Assembly (NCBI RefSeq): GCF_001984065.1
Contig: NZ_LYVP01000006.1
Span: forward strand, 62,001-126,000
From: Pseudomonas sp. KK4
Lineage (GTDB): Bacteria > Pseudomonadota > Gammaproteobacteria > Pseudomonadales > Pseudomonadaceae
Reading direction: 5' to 3'
DNA: 64,000 nt
The notes under the pieces are model-generated. The model had not been told where the DNA came from, made no database searches, and worked only from the letters and a program-made list of their open reading frames with translations. Both the position numbers and the translations under genes were made by a program. Position 1 is the stretch's first letter. Each line of letters opens with the position of its first letter. This document shows positions 48,974 through 57,969 of this stretch, piece after piece.

Positions 48974-49462
48974 ATGCGAACCAACACTCAAACCAAACGT
49001 GAGCTGGACAAGATCGACCGCGCCATCTTGCGGATCCTGCAAGCGGACGGGCGCATCTCATTCACGGAGCTTGGGGAAAAGGTCGGGTTGTCGACCACGC
49101 CCTGCACCGAGCGGGTCCGGCGCCTGGAGCGCGAAGGAATCATCATGGGCTACAACGCACGGCTCAACCCGCAACACCTCAAGGGTAGCCTGCTGGTGTT
49201 CGTCGAGATCAGCCTGGACTACAAGTCCGGCGATACTTTCGAAGAGTTCCGACGCGCGGTACTGAAATTGCCCCATGTGCTGGAGTGCCATCTGGTGTCA
49301 GGGGATTTCGACTACCTGGTGAAGGCGCGGATTTCGGAGATGGCTTCGTATCGCAAGCTGTTGGGGGACATCCTGCTCAAGCTGCCCCATGTGCGCGAAT
49401 CCAAGAGTTACATCGTGATGGAAGAAGTGAAGGAGAGCTTGAGCCTGCCGATTCCGGATTGA
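48974..49462 (+). CDS. lrp: leucine-responsive regulator Lrp (DadR)
   Basis: A 162-residue Lrp/AsnC regulator. The N-terminal helix-turn-helix (LDKIDRAILRILQADGRISFTELGEKVGLSTTPCTERVRRLE) is followed by a ligand-binding RAM domain (about 70-150; HLVSGDFDYLVKARISEMASYRKLLGD). In Pseudomonas this gene is called dadR and activates dadAX. Its divergent position to dadA supports that. The start at 48974 is preferred over an open stretch upstream. Confidence 0.95.
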   Translation: MRTNTQTKRELDKIDRAILRILQADGRISFTELGEKVGLSTTPCTERVRRLEREGIIMGYNARLNPQHLKGSLLVFVEISLDYKSGDTFEEFRRAVLKLPHVLECHLVSGDFDYLVKARISEMASYRKLLGDILLKLPHVRESKSYIVMEEVKESLSLPIPD

Positions 49463-49469
49463 CGGTCTT

Positions 49470-49823
49470 TTAAACCAGCACCTGCCGATTCGCGGCCATG
49501 TACTCGAAAATCTGCTTTTCGACCCGCGGGTGAATCAGCTCCACCGGCCCGCGCCCGTTGGGGCACGGCAGCGTTTTGGTGGTGCCGAACAACCGACAGA
49601 TCAGCGGCCGCTCGTCATACACCGTGCAGCCACCGGGCCCCAGGTGCACACAGCTGTACTCGTCCATCGCCGCCTCCTGCTCGGCCCGGGTCTTGCGCGG
49701 CAGGCGCGACATTTCTTCGGGTGACGTGGTGACCGGGCCACAGCAGTCGTGGCAGCCGGGCACACACTCGAACGAGGGGATCTGCTGACGCAATGTGCGG
49801 ATTTTCTGACTGTTGCAGCTCAT
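49470..49823 (-). CDS. YkgJ family cysteine-cluster protein
   Basis: A 117-residue protein with the cysteine pattern of the YkgJ (CxxCxxCC) family: CVPGCHDCC near 20-28, followed by a conserved CXVH.. and YDERPLICRLFG region. These cysteines are thought to bind zinc or an iron-sulfur cluster; the family function is unknown. The ATG at 49823 (MSCNSQKIR) has no obvious ribosome binding site; a TTG at 49856 is the alternative. It converges with lrp, eight bases apart. Confidence 0.82.
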   Translation of the reverse strand: MSCNSQKIRTLRQQIPSFECVPGCHDCCGPVTTSPEEMSRLPRKTRAEQEAAMDEYSCVHLGPGGCTVYDERPLICRLFGTTKTLPCPNGRGPVELIHPRVEKQIFEYMAANRQVLV

Positions 49824-49970
49824 CGAGGGGCTGGCCGGTATCGGAATAGAGCGCAATTGTGCGGTAAAAGCCGTGATCCAGACAGCGGCAACCGACCAAT
49901 GTTGCCCGTGCGCGAAGGTGGGGCTTATGCTCCGTCAAATTTTCCAGACACAACCATCAGGACGATGCGC

Positions 49971-51263
49971 ATGAACGCCAGTGCCCAGCACGCTGCCTCC
50001 TATTACGCCGCCAGCAGCCTGCTGCAGCCGGACTACCCGGCGCTCATCGGCGATCTGGTGGCCGATGTGTGCGTGGTCGGCGGCGGGTTCTCGGGGCTGA
50101 ACACGGCGCTGGAACTGGCCGAACGCGGGCTCAGCGTGGTGCTGCTGGAGGCCCGGAAAATCGGCTGGGGCGCCAGCGGACGCAATGGCGGGCAATTGAT
50201 TCGCGGCGTCGGCCACGGCCTGGATCAGTTCACCAACGTGATCGGCGCCGACGGTGTGCGCCAGATGAAACTCATGGGCCTGGAAGCCGTGGAAATCGTC
50301 CGGCGACGCGTCGAGCGTTTTCAAATCGAATGCGACCTGACCTGGGGTTACTGCGACCTGGCCAACAAGCCCCGCGACCTCGAAGGCTTTGCCCAAGACG
50401 CCGAAGAACTGCGCAGCCTCGGCTACCGCTACGAAACCCGCCTGTTGCAACCCCACGAAATGCGCACCGTGGTCGGGTCCGATCGTTATGTGGGTGGCTT
50501 GATCGACATGGGTTCCGGGCATTTGCATCCGCTGAACCTGGCGTTGGGCGAAGCGGCCGCCGCACAGCAATTGGGCGTGAAGTTGTTCGAGCAGTCGGCG
50601 GTCACCCGCATCGATTACGGTCCCGAGGTCAAGGTGCACACCGCGCAAGGCGTGGTTCGCGCCAAGACCCTGGTACTGGGCTGCAACGCCTACCTCAATG
50701 GCCTCAACCCCGAACTGAGCGGCAAAGTGCTGCCCGCCGGCAGCTACATCATCGCCACCGAACCCTTGAGCGAAGAGCTGGCGCACTCATTGTTGCCGCA
50801 GAACATGGCGGTCTGTGATCAACGGGTGGCGCTGGACTACTACCGGCTTTCGGCCGACCGCCGCTTGCTGTTCGGTGGCGCCTGCCATTACTCGGGCCGT
50901 GATCCGAAAGACATCGCGGCCTACATGCGACCGAAGATGCTGGAGGTTTTCCCGAAACTGGGCGATGTGAAGATCGATTACCAGTGGGGCGGGATGATCG
51001 GCATCGGCGCCAATCGCCTGCCGCAGATCGGCCGGCTCAAGGACCAGCCGAACGTGTATTACGCCCAGGCGTATTCCGGGCACGGGGTCAACGCCACTCA
51101 CCTGGCGGGACAGTTGCTGGCCGAAGCCATCAGCGGGCAGCACAGTGGTGGGTTCGATCTGTTTGCGAAGGTGCCGCACATGACCTTCCCCGGCGGCAGG
51201 CATTTGCGCTCGCCGTTGCTGGCGCTGGGGATGTTGTGGCATCGCTTCAGGGAGTTGGCCTGA
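49971..51263 (+). CDS. FAD-dependent amine oxidoreductase, PauB/PuuB-like
   Basis: A 430-residue FAD oxidoreductase of the DadA/gamma-glutamylputrescine oxidase group. The Rossmann motif is VADVCVVGGGFSGLNTALELAERGLSVVLLEA (about 30-61), followed by GWGASGRNGGQ, which is typical of PuuB. The P. aeruginosa gene at this place, PA5309, was named pauB4, a gamma-glutamylpolyamine oxidase. The start at 49971 has AGGA eight bases upstream; an ATG at 49965 is too close to it. With pauR and kauB it forms a polyamine breakdown set. Confidence 0.9.
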   Translation: MNASAQHAASYYAASSLLQPDYPALIGDLVADVCVVGGGFSGLNTALELAERGLSVVLLEARKIGWGASGRNGGQLIRGVGHGLDQFTNVIGADGVRQMKLMGLEAVEIVRRRVERFQIECDLTWGYCDLANKPRDLEGFAQDAEELRSLGYRYETRLLQPHEMRTVVGSDRYVGGLIDMGSGHLHPLNLALGEAAAAQQLGVKLFEQSAVTRIDYGPEVKVHTAQGVVRAKTLVLGCNAYLNGLNPELSGKVLPAGSYIIATEPLSEELAHSLLPQNMAVCDQRVALDYYRLSADRRLLFGGACHYSGRDPKDIAAYMRPKMLEVFPKLGDVKIDYQWGGMIGIGANRLPQIGRLKDQPNVYYAQAYSGHGVNATHLAGQLLAEAISGQHSGGFDLFAKVPHMTFPGGRHLRSPLLALGMLWHRFRELA

Positions 51264-51290
51264 AAGATTTCCTTCGCCTGTGATGCCGCC

Positions 51291-51352
51291 ATCGCGGGCA
51301 AGCCTCGCTCCTACACGACATAAAACCCTGTAGGAGCGAGGCTTGTCCGCGA
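51291..51352. repeat. inverted repeat, GCGGGCAAGCCTCGCTCC family
   Basis: Two arms of about 24 bases with a short AT-rich loop, between the convergent PauB-like and DUF1127 genes. It is related to the element at 131-194. Confidence 0.85.
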
Positions 51353-51379
51353 AGAGGCCCGAAATGACACTGCAAGCAC

Positions 51380-51622
51380 TCAAATCCGCCAAAAAGGCTT
51401 AAGCCCCTCTTCCAACGCCTGTTCCCGGGTCAGTCCAATGTCTTTGAGCTGATCCGTCGTCAGGGCGAGCAACGCCTTGCGCGTGTGCAGGCGTTGCCAG
51501 AACAGGTCCCAGCGATTCAGGTGGGACGGTGCATTGCGCATCACATTTCGCGCACTGTCCTGTTGCCCGGTCACCAGTTCCTGACTGTGTAACGTCAGCC
51601 GCACATCGCTCAAACCGTTCAT
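51380..51622 (-). CDS. DUF1127 domain small protein
   Basis: An 80-residue basic protein. The C-terminal half carries the DUF1127 motif LLALTTDQLKDIGLTREQALEE, with HLNRWDLFWQRLHTRK before it. DUF1127 proteins are small regulators; some in alpha-proteobacteria bind RNA and influence phosphate and carbon metabolism. The N-terminal 30 residues look unstructured. The gene is divergent from the MocR regulator and shares its operator region. GGAGCG precedes the ATG. Confidence 0.88.
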   Translation of the reverse strand: MNGLSDVRLTLHSQELVTGQQDSARNVMRNAPSHLNRWDLFWQRLHTRKALLALTTDQLKDIGLTREQALEEGLKPFWRI

Positions 51623-51686
51623 TTTGATCGCTCCTGTTTACTTGGGTAGCCAGAGATTCCATGATGCGTAAACGGGAAAAAGCATT

Positions 51687-51722
51687 ACAGATCCAACTCA
51701 TCTGTATTATTTCCATACAGAT
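51687..51722. promoter_or_regulatory. overlapping ATCTGT palindromes, MocR operator candidate
   Basis: ACAGAT (51687) and ATCTGT (51700) form one dyad with a seven-base spacer; ATCTGTAT (51700) and ATACAGAT (51715) form another with the same spacer, sharing the middle element. A fourth copy, ATCTGTACTGGT, is at 51760. All lie between the divergent DUF1127 and MocR genes, where MocR regulators usually bind. Confidence 0.6.
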
Positions 51723-51802
51723 TTGCCAATTCGGCCTCTGAATCCTGAATTCCTGGCGCATCTGTACTGGTCAACCGACCCACCTCCATCGGGAACTGCA
51801 CC

Positions 51803-53236
51803 ATGACCCTCTACGTCAACCTCGCCGAATTGCTCGGCACGCGTATTGAACAGGGCTTCTATCGCCCGGGTGACCGGCTGCCGTCAGTGCGGGCGTTGAG
51901 CGTGGAACATGGCGTCAGCCTGAGCACGGTGCAGCAGGCCTACCGGGTGCTGGAGGACAGCGGCCTGGCCACGCCCAAACCCAAGTCCGGGTACTTCGTG
52001 CCGGTCGGTCGCGAGCTGCCGGAGCTGCCGGCGGTGGGCCGTCCGGCGCAGCGGCCTGTGGATATCTCGCAGTGGGATCAGGTACTGGAGCTGATTCGCG
52101 CGGTACCGCGCAAGGATGTGGTACAGCTGGGTCGCGGCATGCCGGACATCACCACCCCGACCCTCAAGCCCTTGCTGCGGGGCCTGGCGCAACTCAGCCG
52201 CCGCCAGGACATGCCCGGCCTGTACTACGACAACATCCACGGGCACCTCGAACTGCGTGAACAGATCGCCCGCCTGATGCTCGATTCCGGATGCCAGTTG
52301 GGCCCAGGCGATCTGGTGGTGACCACCGGCTGCCACGAGGCACTGTCCACCAGCATCCGCGCGATCTGCGAGCCAGGGGATATCGTGGCCGTGGATTCGC
52401 CCAGTTTTCATGGCGCCATGCAGACTCTCAAGGGGCTGGGCATGAAGGCCCTGGAAATCCCCACCGACCCGCTCACCGGCATCAGTATCGATGCCCTGGA
52501 ACTGGCGCTGGAGCAGTGGCCGATCAAGGCCATACAGTTGACCCCCAACTGCAACAACCCACTGGGCTACATCATGCCGGAGTCGCGCAAGCGCGCGTTG
52601 TTGACGCTCGCCCAGCGTTTCGACGTGGCCATCATCGAGGACGATGTGTATGGCGAACTCTCCTACACCTACCCGCGCCCGCGCACGATCAAATCCTTCG
52701 ATGAAGATGGCCGCGTTCTGCTCTGCAGTTCCTTTTCCAAGACCCTGGCCCCCGGCCTGCGCATCGGCTGGGTCGCGCCCGGTCGTTATCTGGAGCGGGT
52801 GCTGCACATGAAATACATCAGCACCGGCTCCACCGCGCCGCAGCCGCAGATCGCCATCGCCGAATTCATCAAGAGCGGTCACTTCGAACCGCATTTGCGG
52901 CGTATGCGCACACAATACCAGCGTAATCGAGACATGATGATCGATTGGGTCACCCGCTACTTCCCCGCCGGCACCCGCGCCAGCCGACCGCAAGGCAGCT
53001 TCATGCTGTGGGTAGAACTGCCGGAAGGCTTCGATACCCTGAAACTGAATCGTGAGCTGCATGACCAGGGCGTACAGATTGCCGTCGGCAGTATCTTTTC
53101 CGCCTCGGGCAAGTACCGCAATTGCCTGCGCATGAACTACGCTGCCAAACCAACAGCACAGATTGAAGAAGCGGTGCGCAAGGTCGGCACCGCCGCGATC
53201 GAACTGCTGGCGCAAACCAACGGACTGACCGACTGA
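51803..53236 (+). CDS. MocR-type regulator (GntR helix-turn-helix fused to PLP aminotransferase)
   Basis: A 477-residue fusion. Residues 1-70 are a GntR winged helix (RLPSVRALSVEHGVSLSTVQQAYRVLEDSGL); residues about 100-470 are a fold-type I aminotransferase with the PLP lysine in SSFSKTLAPGLRIGW (about 313) and NCNNPLGY as the pocket. MocR proteins use PLP as effector. Targets are often PLP, amine or amino-acid genes. The palindromes upstream suggest autoregulation and control of the divergent DUF1127 gene. Confidence 0.93.
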   Translation: MTLYVNLAELLGTRIEQGFYRPGDRLPSVRALSVEHGVSLSTVQQAYRVLEDSGLATPKPKSGYFVPVGRELPELPAVGRPAQRPVDISQWDQVLELIRAVPRKDVVQLGRGMPDITTPTLKPLLRGLAQLSRRQDMPGLYYDNIHGHLELREQIARLMLDSGCQLGPGDLVVTTGCHEALSTSIRAICEPGDIVAVDSPSFHGAMQTLKGLGMKALEIPTDPLTGISIDALELALEQWPIKAIQLTPNCNNPLGYIMPESRKRALLTLAQRFDVAIIEDDVYGELSYTYPRPRTIKSFDEDGRVLLCSSFSKTLAPGLRIGWVAPGRYLERVLHMKYISTGSTAPQPQIAIAEFIKSGHFEPHLRRMRTQYQRNRDMMIDWVTRYFPAGTRASRPQGSFMLWVELPEGFDTLKLNRELHDQGVQIAVGSIFSASGKYRNCLRMNYAAKPTAQIEEAVRKVGTAAIELLAQTNGLTD

Positions 53237-53296
53237 CTTTTCTGCGGATACCAGCGTCCATATGCCAACCCCTGCCGCCAATCGGAACGTTCCTAC

Positions 53297-54865
53297 GTGA
53301 GAGTCAGACAGCCCCTGCTTGCTCTGGTGTTATTAGCTTCGTTACTCGGCGGCTGCGCCAGTCTGGATGTACCGCGCGAACCGAGCCAGTCACTGCCGGC
53401 CAGCGCTTCGGCCTTTGGGCGATCGGTCCAGGCCCAGGCAGCTCCCCACGAAGGACAATCAGGATTTCGCCTGCTGCCGGACAGCACAGAAGCCTTCACC
53501 GCACGCGCCGAACTGATCCGCAACGCACAGAGTAGCCTCGACCTGCAGTACTACATCGTCCATGACGGCATCAGCACGCGCATGCTGGTGGAAGAACTGC
53601 TCAAGGCGGCCGACCGCGGCGTGCGCATTCGCATCCTGCTCGACGACACCACCAGTGATGGCCTGGACCACACGATCGCCACCCTGGCAGCACACCCGCA
53701 GATCCAGATTCGCGTGTTCAACCCACTGCATCTGGGACGCAGCACCGGTGTCACGCGCACCCTGGGTCGCCTGTTCAATCTCTCGCAGCAACACCGGCGC
53801 ATGCATAACAAGCTGTGGCTGGCCGACAACAGCATGGCCATCGTCGGCGGGCGCAATCTGGGGGATGAATATTTCGATGCCGAGCCGAATCTGAATTTCA
53901 CCGACATCGATATTCTGGGCGTCGGCCCGGTCGCCGAACAACTGGGGCACAGTTTCGACCAGTACTGGAACAGCGCCTTGAGCAAACCGATCGATGCGTT
54001 CGTTTCCAGCAAGCCGACCGCCCAGGACCTGGCCAATAGCCGCACCCGTCTGGAAGCGTCACTGGAGGAGTATCGCCGACAGAACCACGCGCTCTATCAA
54101 CAACTGATGAAGTTCGCCACCGACCCGCGCCTGGATATCTGGCGCAAGGAACTGATATGGGCCTGGAACCAGGCGTTGTGGGATGCGCCGAGCAAGGTGC
54201 TGGCCAAGGACGAACCCGATCCGCAACTGCTGCTGACCACGCAACTGGCGCCGGAACTCAAAGGGGTCAGCAAAGAACTGATCATGGTGTCGGCCTACTT
54301 CGTGCCGGGCCAGCCAGGGCTGGTGTTTCTGACCGGGCGCGCCGATGCCGGCGTGTCGGTGCGGCTGCTGACCAACGCGCTGGAAGCCACGGACGTACCG
54401 GCAGTGCATGGCGGCTACGCGCCGTATCGCAAGGCGCTGCTGGAGCACGGCGTGCAACTGTTCGAGTTGCGTCGCCAGCCCGGCGATGAAGGCGGCAGTG
54501 GACCTCGCCTGTTTTCCAGCAAGTCCTACGGTGGTTCCGATTCCAGTCTGCACAGCAAGGCGATCGTCTTCGATCAGAAGAAGGCCTTTATCGGGTCGTT
54601 CAATTTCGACCCGCGTTCGGTGCTGTGGAACACCGAAGTCGGGGTGCTGGTGGACAGTCCCGAACTCGCGGCGCGCGTGCGTGAACTGGCGCTGCAGGGC
54701 ATGGCGCCGCCGCTGAGTTATCAGGTGAATCTGGAAGAAGGCCAGGTGGTCTGGGTGACTGAAGACGACGGCAAGATGCACACACTGACTCGAGAGCCGG
54801 GAAGTTGGTGGCGGCGCTTCAATGCCTGGTTGAGCAATACAGTCGGCCTTGAGCGGATGTTGTAA
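53297..54865 (+). CDS. phospholipase D-like lipoprotein, cardiolipin synthase-related
   Basis: A 522-residue exported protein. The signal peptide ends in the lipobox LLGGC (C20). Two HKD motifs define the PLD superfamily: RMHNKLWLADNSMAIVGGRN (about 171-190) and SLHSKAIVFDQKKAFIGSFNFDPRS (about 415-440). This layout resembles ClsC and related PLD lipoproteins, which join phospholipids or hydrolyse them. GTG is used as start with GGAA upstream. The gene begins about 60 bases past the MocR gene. Confidence 0.88.
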   Translation: MRVRQPLLALVLLASLLGGCASLDVPREPSQSLPASASAFGRSVQAQAAPHEGQSGFRLLPDSTEAFTARAELIRNAQSSLDLQYYIVHDGISTRMLVEELLKAADRGVRIRILLDDTTSDGLDHTIATLAAHPQIQIRVFNPLHLGRSTGVTRTLGRLFNLSQQHRRMHNKLWLADNSMAIVGGRNLGDEYFDAEPNLNFTDIDILGVGPVAEQLGHSFDQYWNSALSKPIDAFVSSKPTAQDLANSRTRLEASLEEYRRQNHALYQQLMKFATDPRLDIWRKELIWAWNQALWDAPSKVLAKDEPDPQLLLTTQLAPELKGVSKELIMVSAYFVPGQPGLVFLTGRADAGVSVRLLTNALEATDVPAVHGGYAPYRKALLEHGVQLFELRRQPGDEGGSGPRLFSSKSYGGSDSSLHSKAIVFDQKKAFIGSFNFDPRSVLWNTEVGVLVDSPELAARVRELALQGMAPPLSYQVNLEEGQVVWVTEDDGKMHTLTREPGSWWRRFNAWLSNTVGLERML

Positions 54866-54887
54866 CCGGGATCGACAACGCCTGCGG

Positions 54888-54913
54888 TGGCGAGGGAGCT
54901 TGCGCCCTCGCCA
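54888..54913. terminator. hairpin at a convergent gene end
   Basis: TGGCGAGGG and CCCTCGCCA form a nine-base-pair stem around AGCTTGCG, between the convergent PLD and MFS genes. It lacks a T run, so it could be a small repeat or a Rho-independent terminator of low efficiency. Confidence 0.55.
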
Positions 54914-54930
54914 CAGGCTCAGCGCAAGGC

Positions 54931-56076
54931 TCACGCCGGTTCGGCAACCGCACCAAACGCCCCCTGACGCGACACCAGAATCACCAGCCCAAACGCCCCC
55001 GCCGCCATCAGCAACGGCAACGCATGCCCGCTGATCCATTGGCTGCCGGCACCGGCGATCAACGGACCCAGCAGGCAACCGATGCCCCACAGTTGCGCGA
55101 TATGCGCATTGGCGCGAACCAGCGCATCGTCGCGATAGCGCTCGCCGATCAGGATCAACGACAGGGTAAACAACCCGCCGGCACTCGCTCCGAACAGCAC
55201 CCACAACGGCCAGATCAACAGGGTCTCGATCAGCAGCGGGATGGCCAGGCTCGACACCAGCAGCACCACTGCGCAGCCTGTGAACAGGGCGCGTCGAGAC
55301 ACGCGATCGGCCAGTGCGCCGATCGGCAATTGCAGCAGGGCATCCCCCACCACTACGGTACTGACCATCGCCAGGGCGATTTCCGTGGTGAAACCCTGAC
55401 GCAGGCAATACACCGGCAACAGCGTCAGGATCATCGCTTCGAACGCGGCGAACAGCGACACCGCCCAGGCAATCGCCGGCAAGCCACGGCAGAAGGTGAA
55501 CAAATCACCGAAGGTCACGCTGCAGGCTTCACTGCCAGGCGCCCCGCTGCGGCCCAGCAACAGCAGCGGTGCCGCCACCAGCAAACCGACGCCGACCCAG
55601 AAGCCGTAGTCATGCTCGGTACCCAGCACCCCCAGCAGAATCGGCCCCGCCAGCTGACTCAAGGCGTAACTGCTGCCATACAACGCCACCAGCCGGCCGC
55701 GCCACTGCTCGACCACCAGTTGATTGATCCAGCTCTCGCCGAGGATGAACACCAGCGTCAGGATCACACCGATCATCAGGCGCAGCCCCAGCCATACCGG
55801 ATAGCTTGGCAAAAGCGCCAGCAAACCGATGGACACGGCACCGCCCCACAGGCACAGGCGCATCAGGTTGGCCGTACCCAGGCGCGCCGCCAGGTGACTG
55901 GATACCTTGGCGCCCAGCAGCACGCCAATGGCCGGCATGGCCGCCATCACACCGATGGCGAACGAGCCGTAGCCCCAGCTTTCCAGGCGAAACGACACCA
56001 GCGGCATGCTGACGCCCAGGGCCAGGCCAACACTCAAGACAGACGCCAACACGGCGAAATACGTCGCCCAACGCAT
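54931..56076 (-). CDS. MFS transporter, YcaD-like
   Basis: A 381-residue membrane protein with about twelve hydrophobic segments, as in YcaD/UhpC-like MFS exporters. The loop RLGTANLMRLCLWGG and the second-half GALADRVSRRALFTG correspond to the RXGRR-type MFS motif. The start at 56076 is chosen because CAGGAG lies about eight bases upstream; the longer frame overlaps the REP repeat. The substrate is unknown. Confidence 0.87.
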   Translation of the reverse strand: MRWATYFAVLASVLSVGLALGVSMPLVSFRLESWGYGSFAIGVMAAMPAIGVLLGAKVSSHLAARLGTANLMRLCLWGGAVSIGLLALLPSYPVWLGLRLMIGVILTLVFILGESWINQLVVEQWRGRLVALYGSSYALSQLAGPILLGVLGTEHDYGFWVGVGLLVAAPLLLLGRSGAPGSEACSVTFGDLFTFCRGLPAIAWAVSLFAAFEAMILTLLPVYCLRQGFTTEIALAMVSTVVVGDALLQLPIGALADRVSRRALFTGCAVVLLVSSLAIPLLIETLLIWPLWVLFGASAGGLFTLSLILIGERYRDDALVRANAHIAQLWGIGCLLGPLIAGAGSQWISGHALPLLMAAGAFGLVILVSRQGAFGAVAEPA

Positions 56077-56122
56077 GTTCCACGCTCCTGTGGATATTAT
56101 TTTCAGGGTCACACAAAACAAA

Positions 56123-56212
56123 TGTGGGAGCGGGCTTGCTCGCGAAGCGGCCATCACACCCAACATCATCGTTGGCTGTTACGGCGCCTTCGCGGGCAAG
56201 CCCGCTCCCACA
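56123..56212. repeat. REP doublet
   Basis: TGTGGGAGCGGGCTTGCTCG and TTCGCGGGCAAGCCCGCTCC face each other about 45 bases apart, between the leftward MFS and aldehyde dehydrogenase genes. Confidence 0.9.
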
Positions 56213-56240
56213 GGGGATCTACGTCGTTACAAAAACCGAC

Positions 56241-57734
56241 TTACAACTTGATCCAGGTCGCCTTCAATTCGGTGTACTTGTCAAACGCGTGCAGCGACTT
56301 GTCGCGGCCGTTGCCGGACTGCTTGAAGCCACCGAACGGTGCGGTCATGTCGCCGCCGTCGTACTGGTTGACCCAGACGCTACCGGCACGCAATGCCCGG
56401 GCGGTCAGGTGAGCCTTGGAGATGTCGGCGGTCCACACCGCCGCCGCCAGGCCGTATGGTGTGTCGTTGGCGATCGCGACGGCTTCTTCGGCCGTGTCGA
56501 AGGTGATGACCGACAGCACTGGTCCGAAGATTTCTTCCTGGGCGATTTTCATCGCGTTGCTCACACCGTCGAAAATCGTCGGCTCAACGTAGGTACCACC
56601 GGATTCCTGAAGGGTGCGCTTGCCACCGGCCACCAGTTTTGCGCCATCGGCGTGACCGGATTCGATGTAGGACAGCACGGTGTTCATCTGCTGGGTATCG
56701 ACCAGGGCACCGACGTTGGTGGCCGGGTCCAGCGGGTTGCCCGGCTTCCAGGTTTTCAGCGCCTCGATCACCAGCGGCAGGAATTTGTCCTTGATGGAGC
56801 GCTCCACCAGCAGGCGCGAGCCGGCGGTGCACACTTCGCCCTGGTTGAAGGCGATGGCGCCGGCTGCCGCTTCTGCCGCTTCCTGCAGGTTCGGTGCATC
56901 GGCGAAGACGATGTTCGGACTCTTGCCGCCAGCTTCGAGCCAGACGCGCTTCATGTTCGATTCGCCGGAGTAAATCAGCAGTTGCTTGGCGATCTTGGTC
57001 GAACCGGTGAACACCAGAGTGTCGACGTCGTTGTGCAGGGCCAGGGCCTTGCCGACGGTGTGACCGTAACCTGGGAGCACGTTGAGCACGCCTTTCGGAA
57101 TACCTGCTTCAACAGCCAGCGCGGCAATGCGAATAGCCGTCAGCGGCGATTTTTCCGAAGGCTTGAGGATCACCGAGTTACCGGTGGACAGCGCCGGGCC
57201 GAGCTTCCAGCAGGCCATCATCAGCGGGAAGTTCCACGGCACGATGGCGCCAACCACGCCCACTGGCTCGCGGGTGACCAGACCCAGTTGATCGTGCGGG
57301 GTGGCGGCGACTTCGTCGTAGATCTTGTCGATGGCTTCGCCGCTCCAGCTCAGGGCTTGCGCCGCGCCGGGCACGTCGATGTACAGGGAGTCGCTGATCG
57401 GCTTGCCCATGTCCAGGGTTTCCAGCAGGGCCAGTTCTTCGGCGTGCTGTTTGAGCAGGCCGGCGAAGCGGATCATGGTGGCTTTGCGCTTGGTCGGCGC
57501 CAGGCGCGACCAGACGCCGGAATTGAAGGTGGCGCGAGCATTTTCCACAGCGCGCTGGGCGTCGGCGGCGTCACAGCTGGCAATCTTGCCCAGCAGACGG
57601 CCATCGACCGGGCTGATGCACTCGAACGTCTCGCCGGAGACCGCATCGGTGTACTCGCCATTGAGGTAAGCGCGGCCTTCGATCTTCAGATCGCGAGCCT
57701 TTTGTTCCCAGTCGGCACGAGTCAGGGTGGTCAT
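56241..57734 (-). CDS. kauB: aldehyde dehydrogenase, KauB/PauC-like
   Basis: A 497-residue NAD(P)-dependent aldehyde dehydrogenase. The catalytic cysteine is in GAIAFNQGEVCTAGSRLLVERS (about 302), and the general base glutamate in WLEAGGKSPNIVF (about 268). The cofactor loop FTGSTKIAKQ is present. P. aeruginosa KauB/PauC (PA5312) oxidises 4-guanidinobutyraldehyde and gamma-glutamyl-aminobutyraldehydes in arginine and polyamine breakdown. A good AGGAGGACACTCGT precedes the ATG. The palindrome upstream may be its operator. Confidence 0.92.
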   Translation of the reverse strand: MTTLTRADWEQKARDLKIEGRAYLNGEYTDAVSGETFECISPVDGRLLGKIASCDAADAQRAVENARATFNSGVWSRLAPTKRKATMIRFAGLLKQHAEELALLETLDMGKPISDSLYIDVPGAAQALSWSGEAIDKIYDEVAATPHDQLGLVTREPVGVVGAIVPWNFPLMMACWKLGPALSTGNSVILKPSEKSPLTAIRIAALAVEAGIPKGVLNVLPGYGHTVGKALALHNDVDTLVFTGSTKIAKQLLIYSGESNMKRVWLEAGGKSPNIVFADAPNLQEAAEAAAGAIAFNQGEVCTAGSRLLVERSIKDKFLPLVIEALKTWKPGNPLDPATNVGALVDTQQMNTVLSYIESGHADGAKLVAGGKRTLQESGGTYVEPTIFDGVSNAMKIAQEEIFGPVLSVITFDTAEEAVAIANDTPYGLAAAVWTADISKAHLTARALRAGSVWVNQYDGGDMTAPFGGFKQSGNGRDKSLHAFDKYTELKATWIKL

Positions 57735-57898
57735 ACGAGTGTCCTCCTCTTATTGAATACGACACCCGCGGTGTTCGCGGGCGCTGTCAGGAATTCTGCC
57801 CGGCCAACCTGTCTTTGGGCTCAGGGCAACCGCCACCCTAAACCAGCGGCAGGTGAAGTTTCAATATATTTGACATAACCCCGGCAAACGGCCTTGCG

Positions 57899-57918
57899 AT
57901 GTTCATTTTAATAAACAT
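57899..57918. promoter_or_regulatory. AT-rich near-palindrome between kauB and the cupin gene
   Basis: ATGTTCATTTTAATAAACAT is a 20-base dyad with four central and side mismatches, about 50 bases before the cupin ATG and 165 before kauB. It is an operator candidate, possibly for PauR; this is inference. Confidence 0.45.
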
Positions 57919-57969
57919 AGACTTTGCGCCTATCAACCACTCGCGTCGCATTCACGGGGGAATACAACA

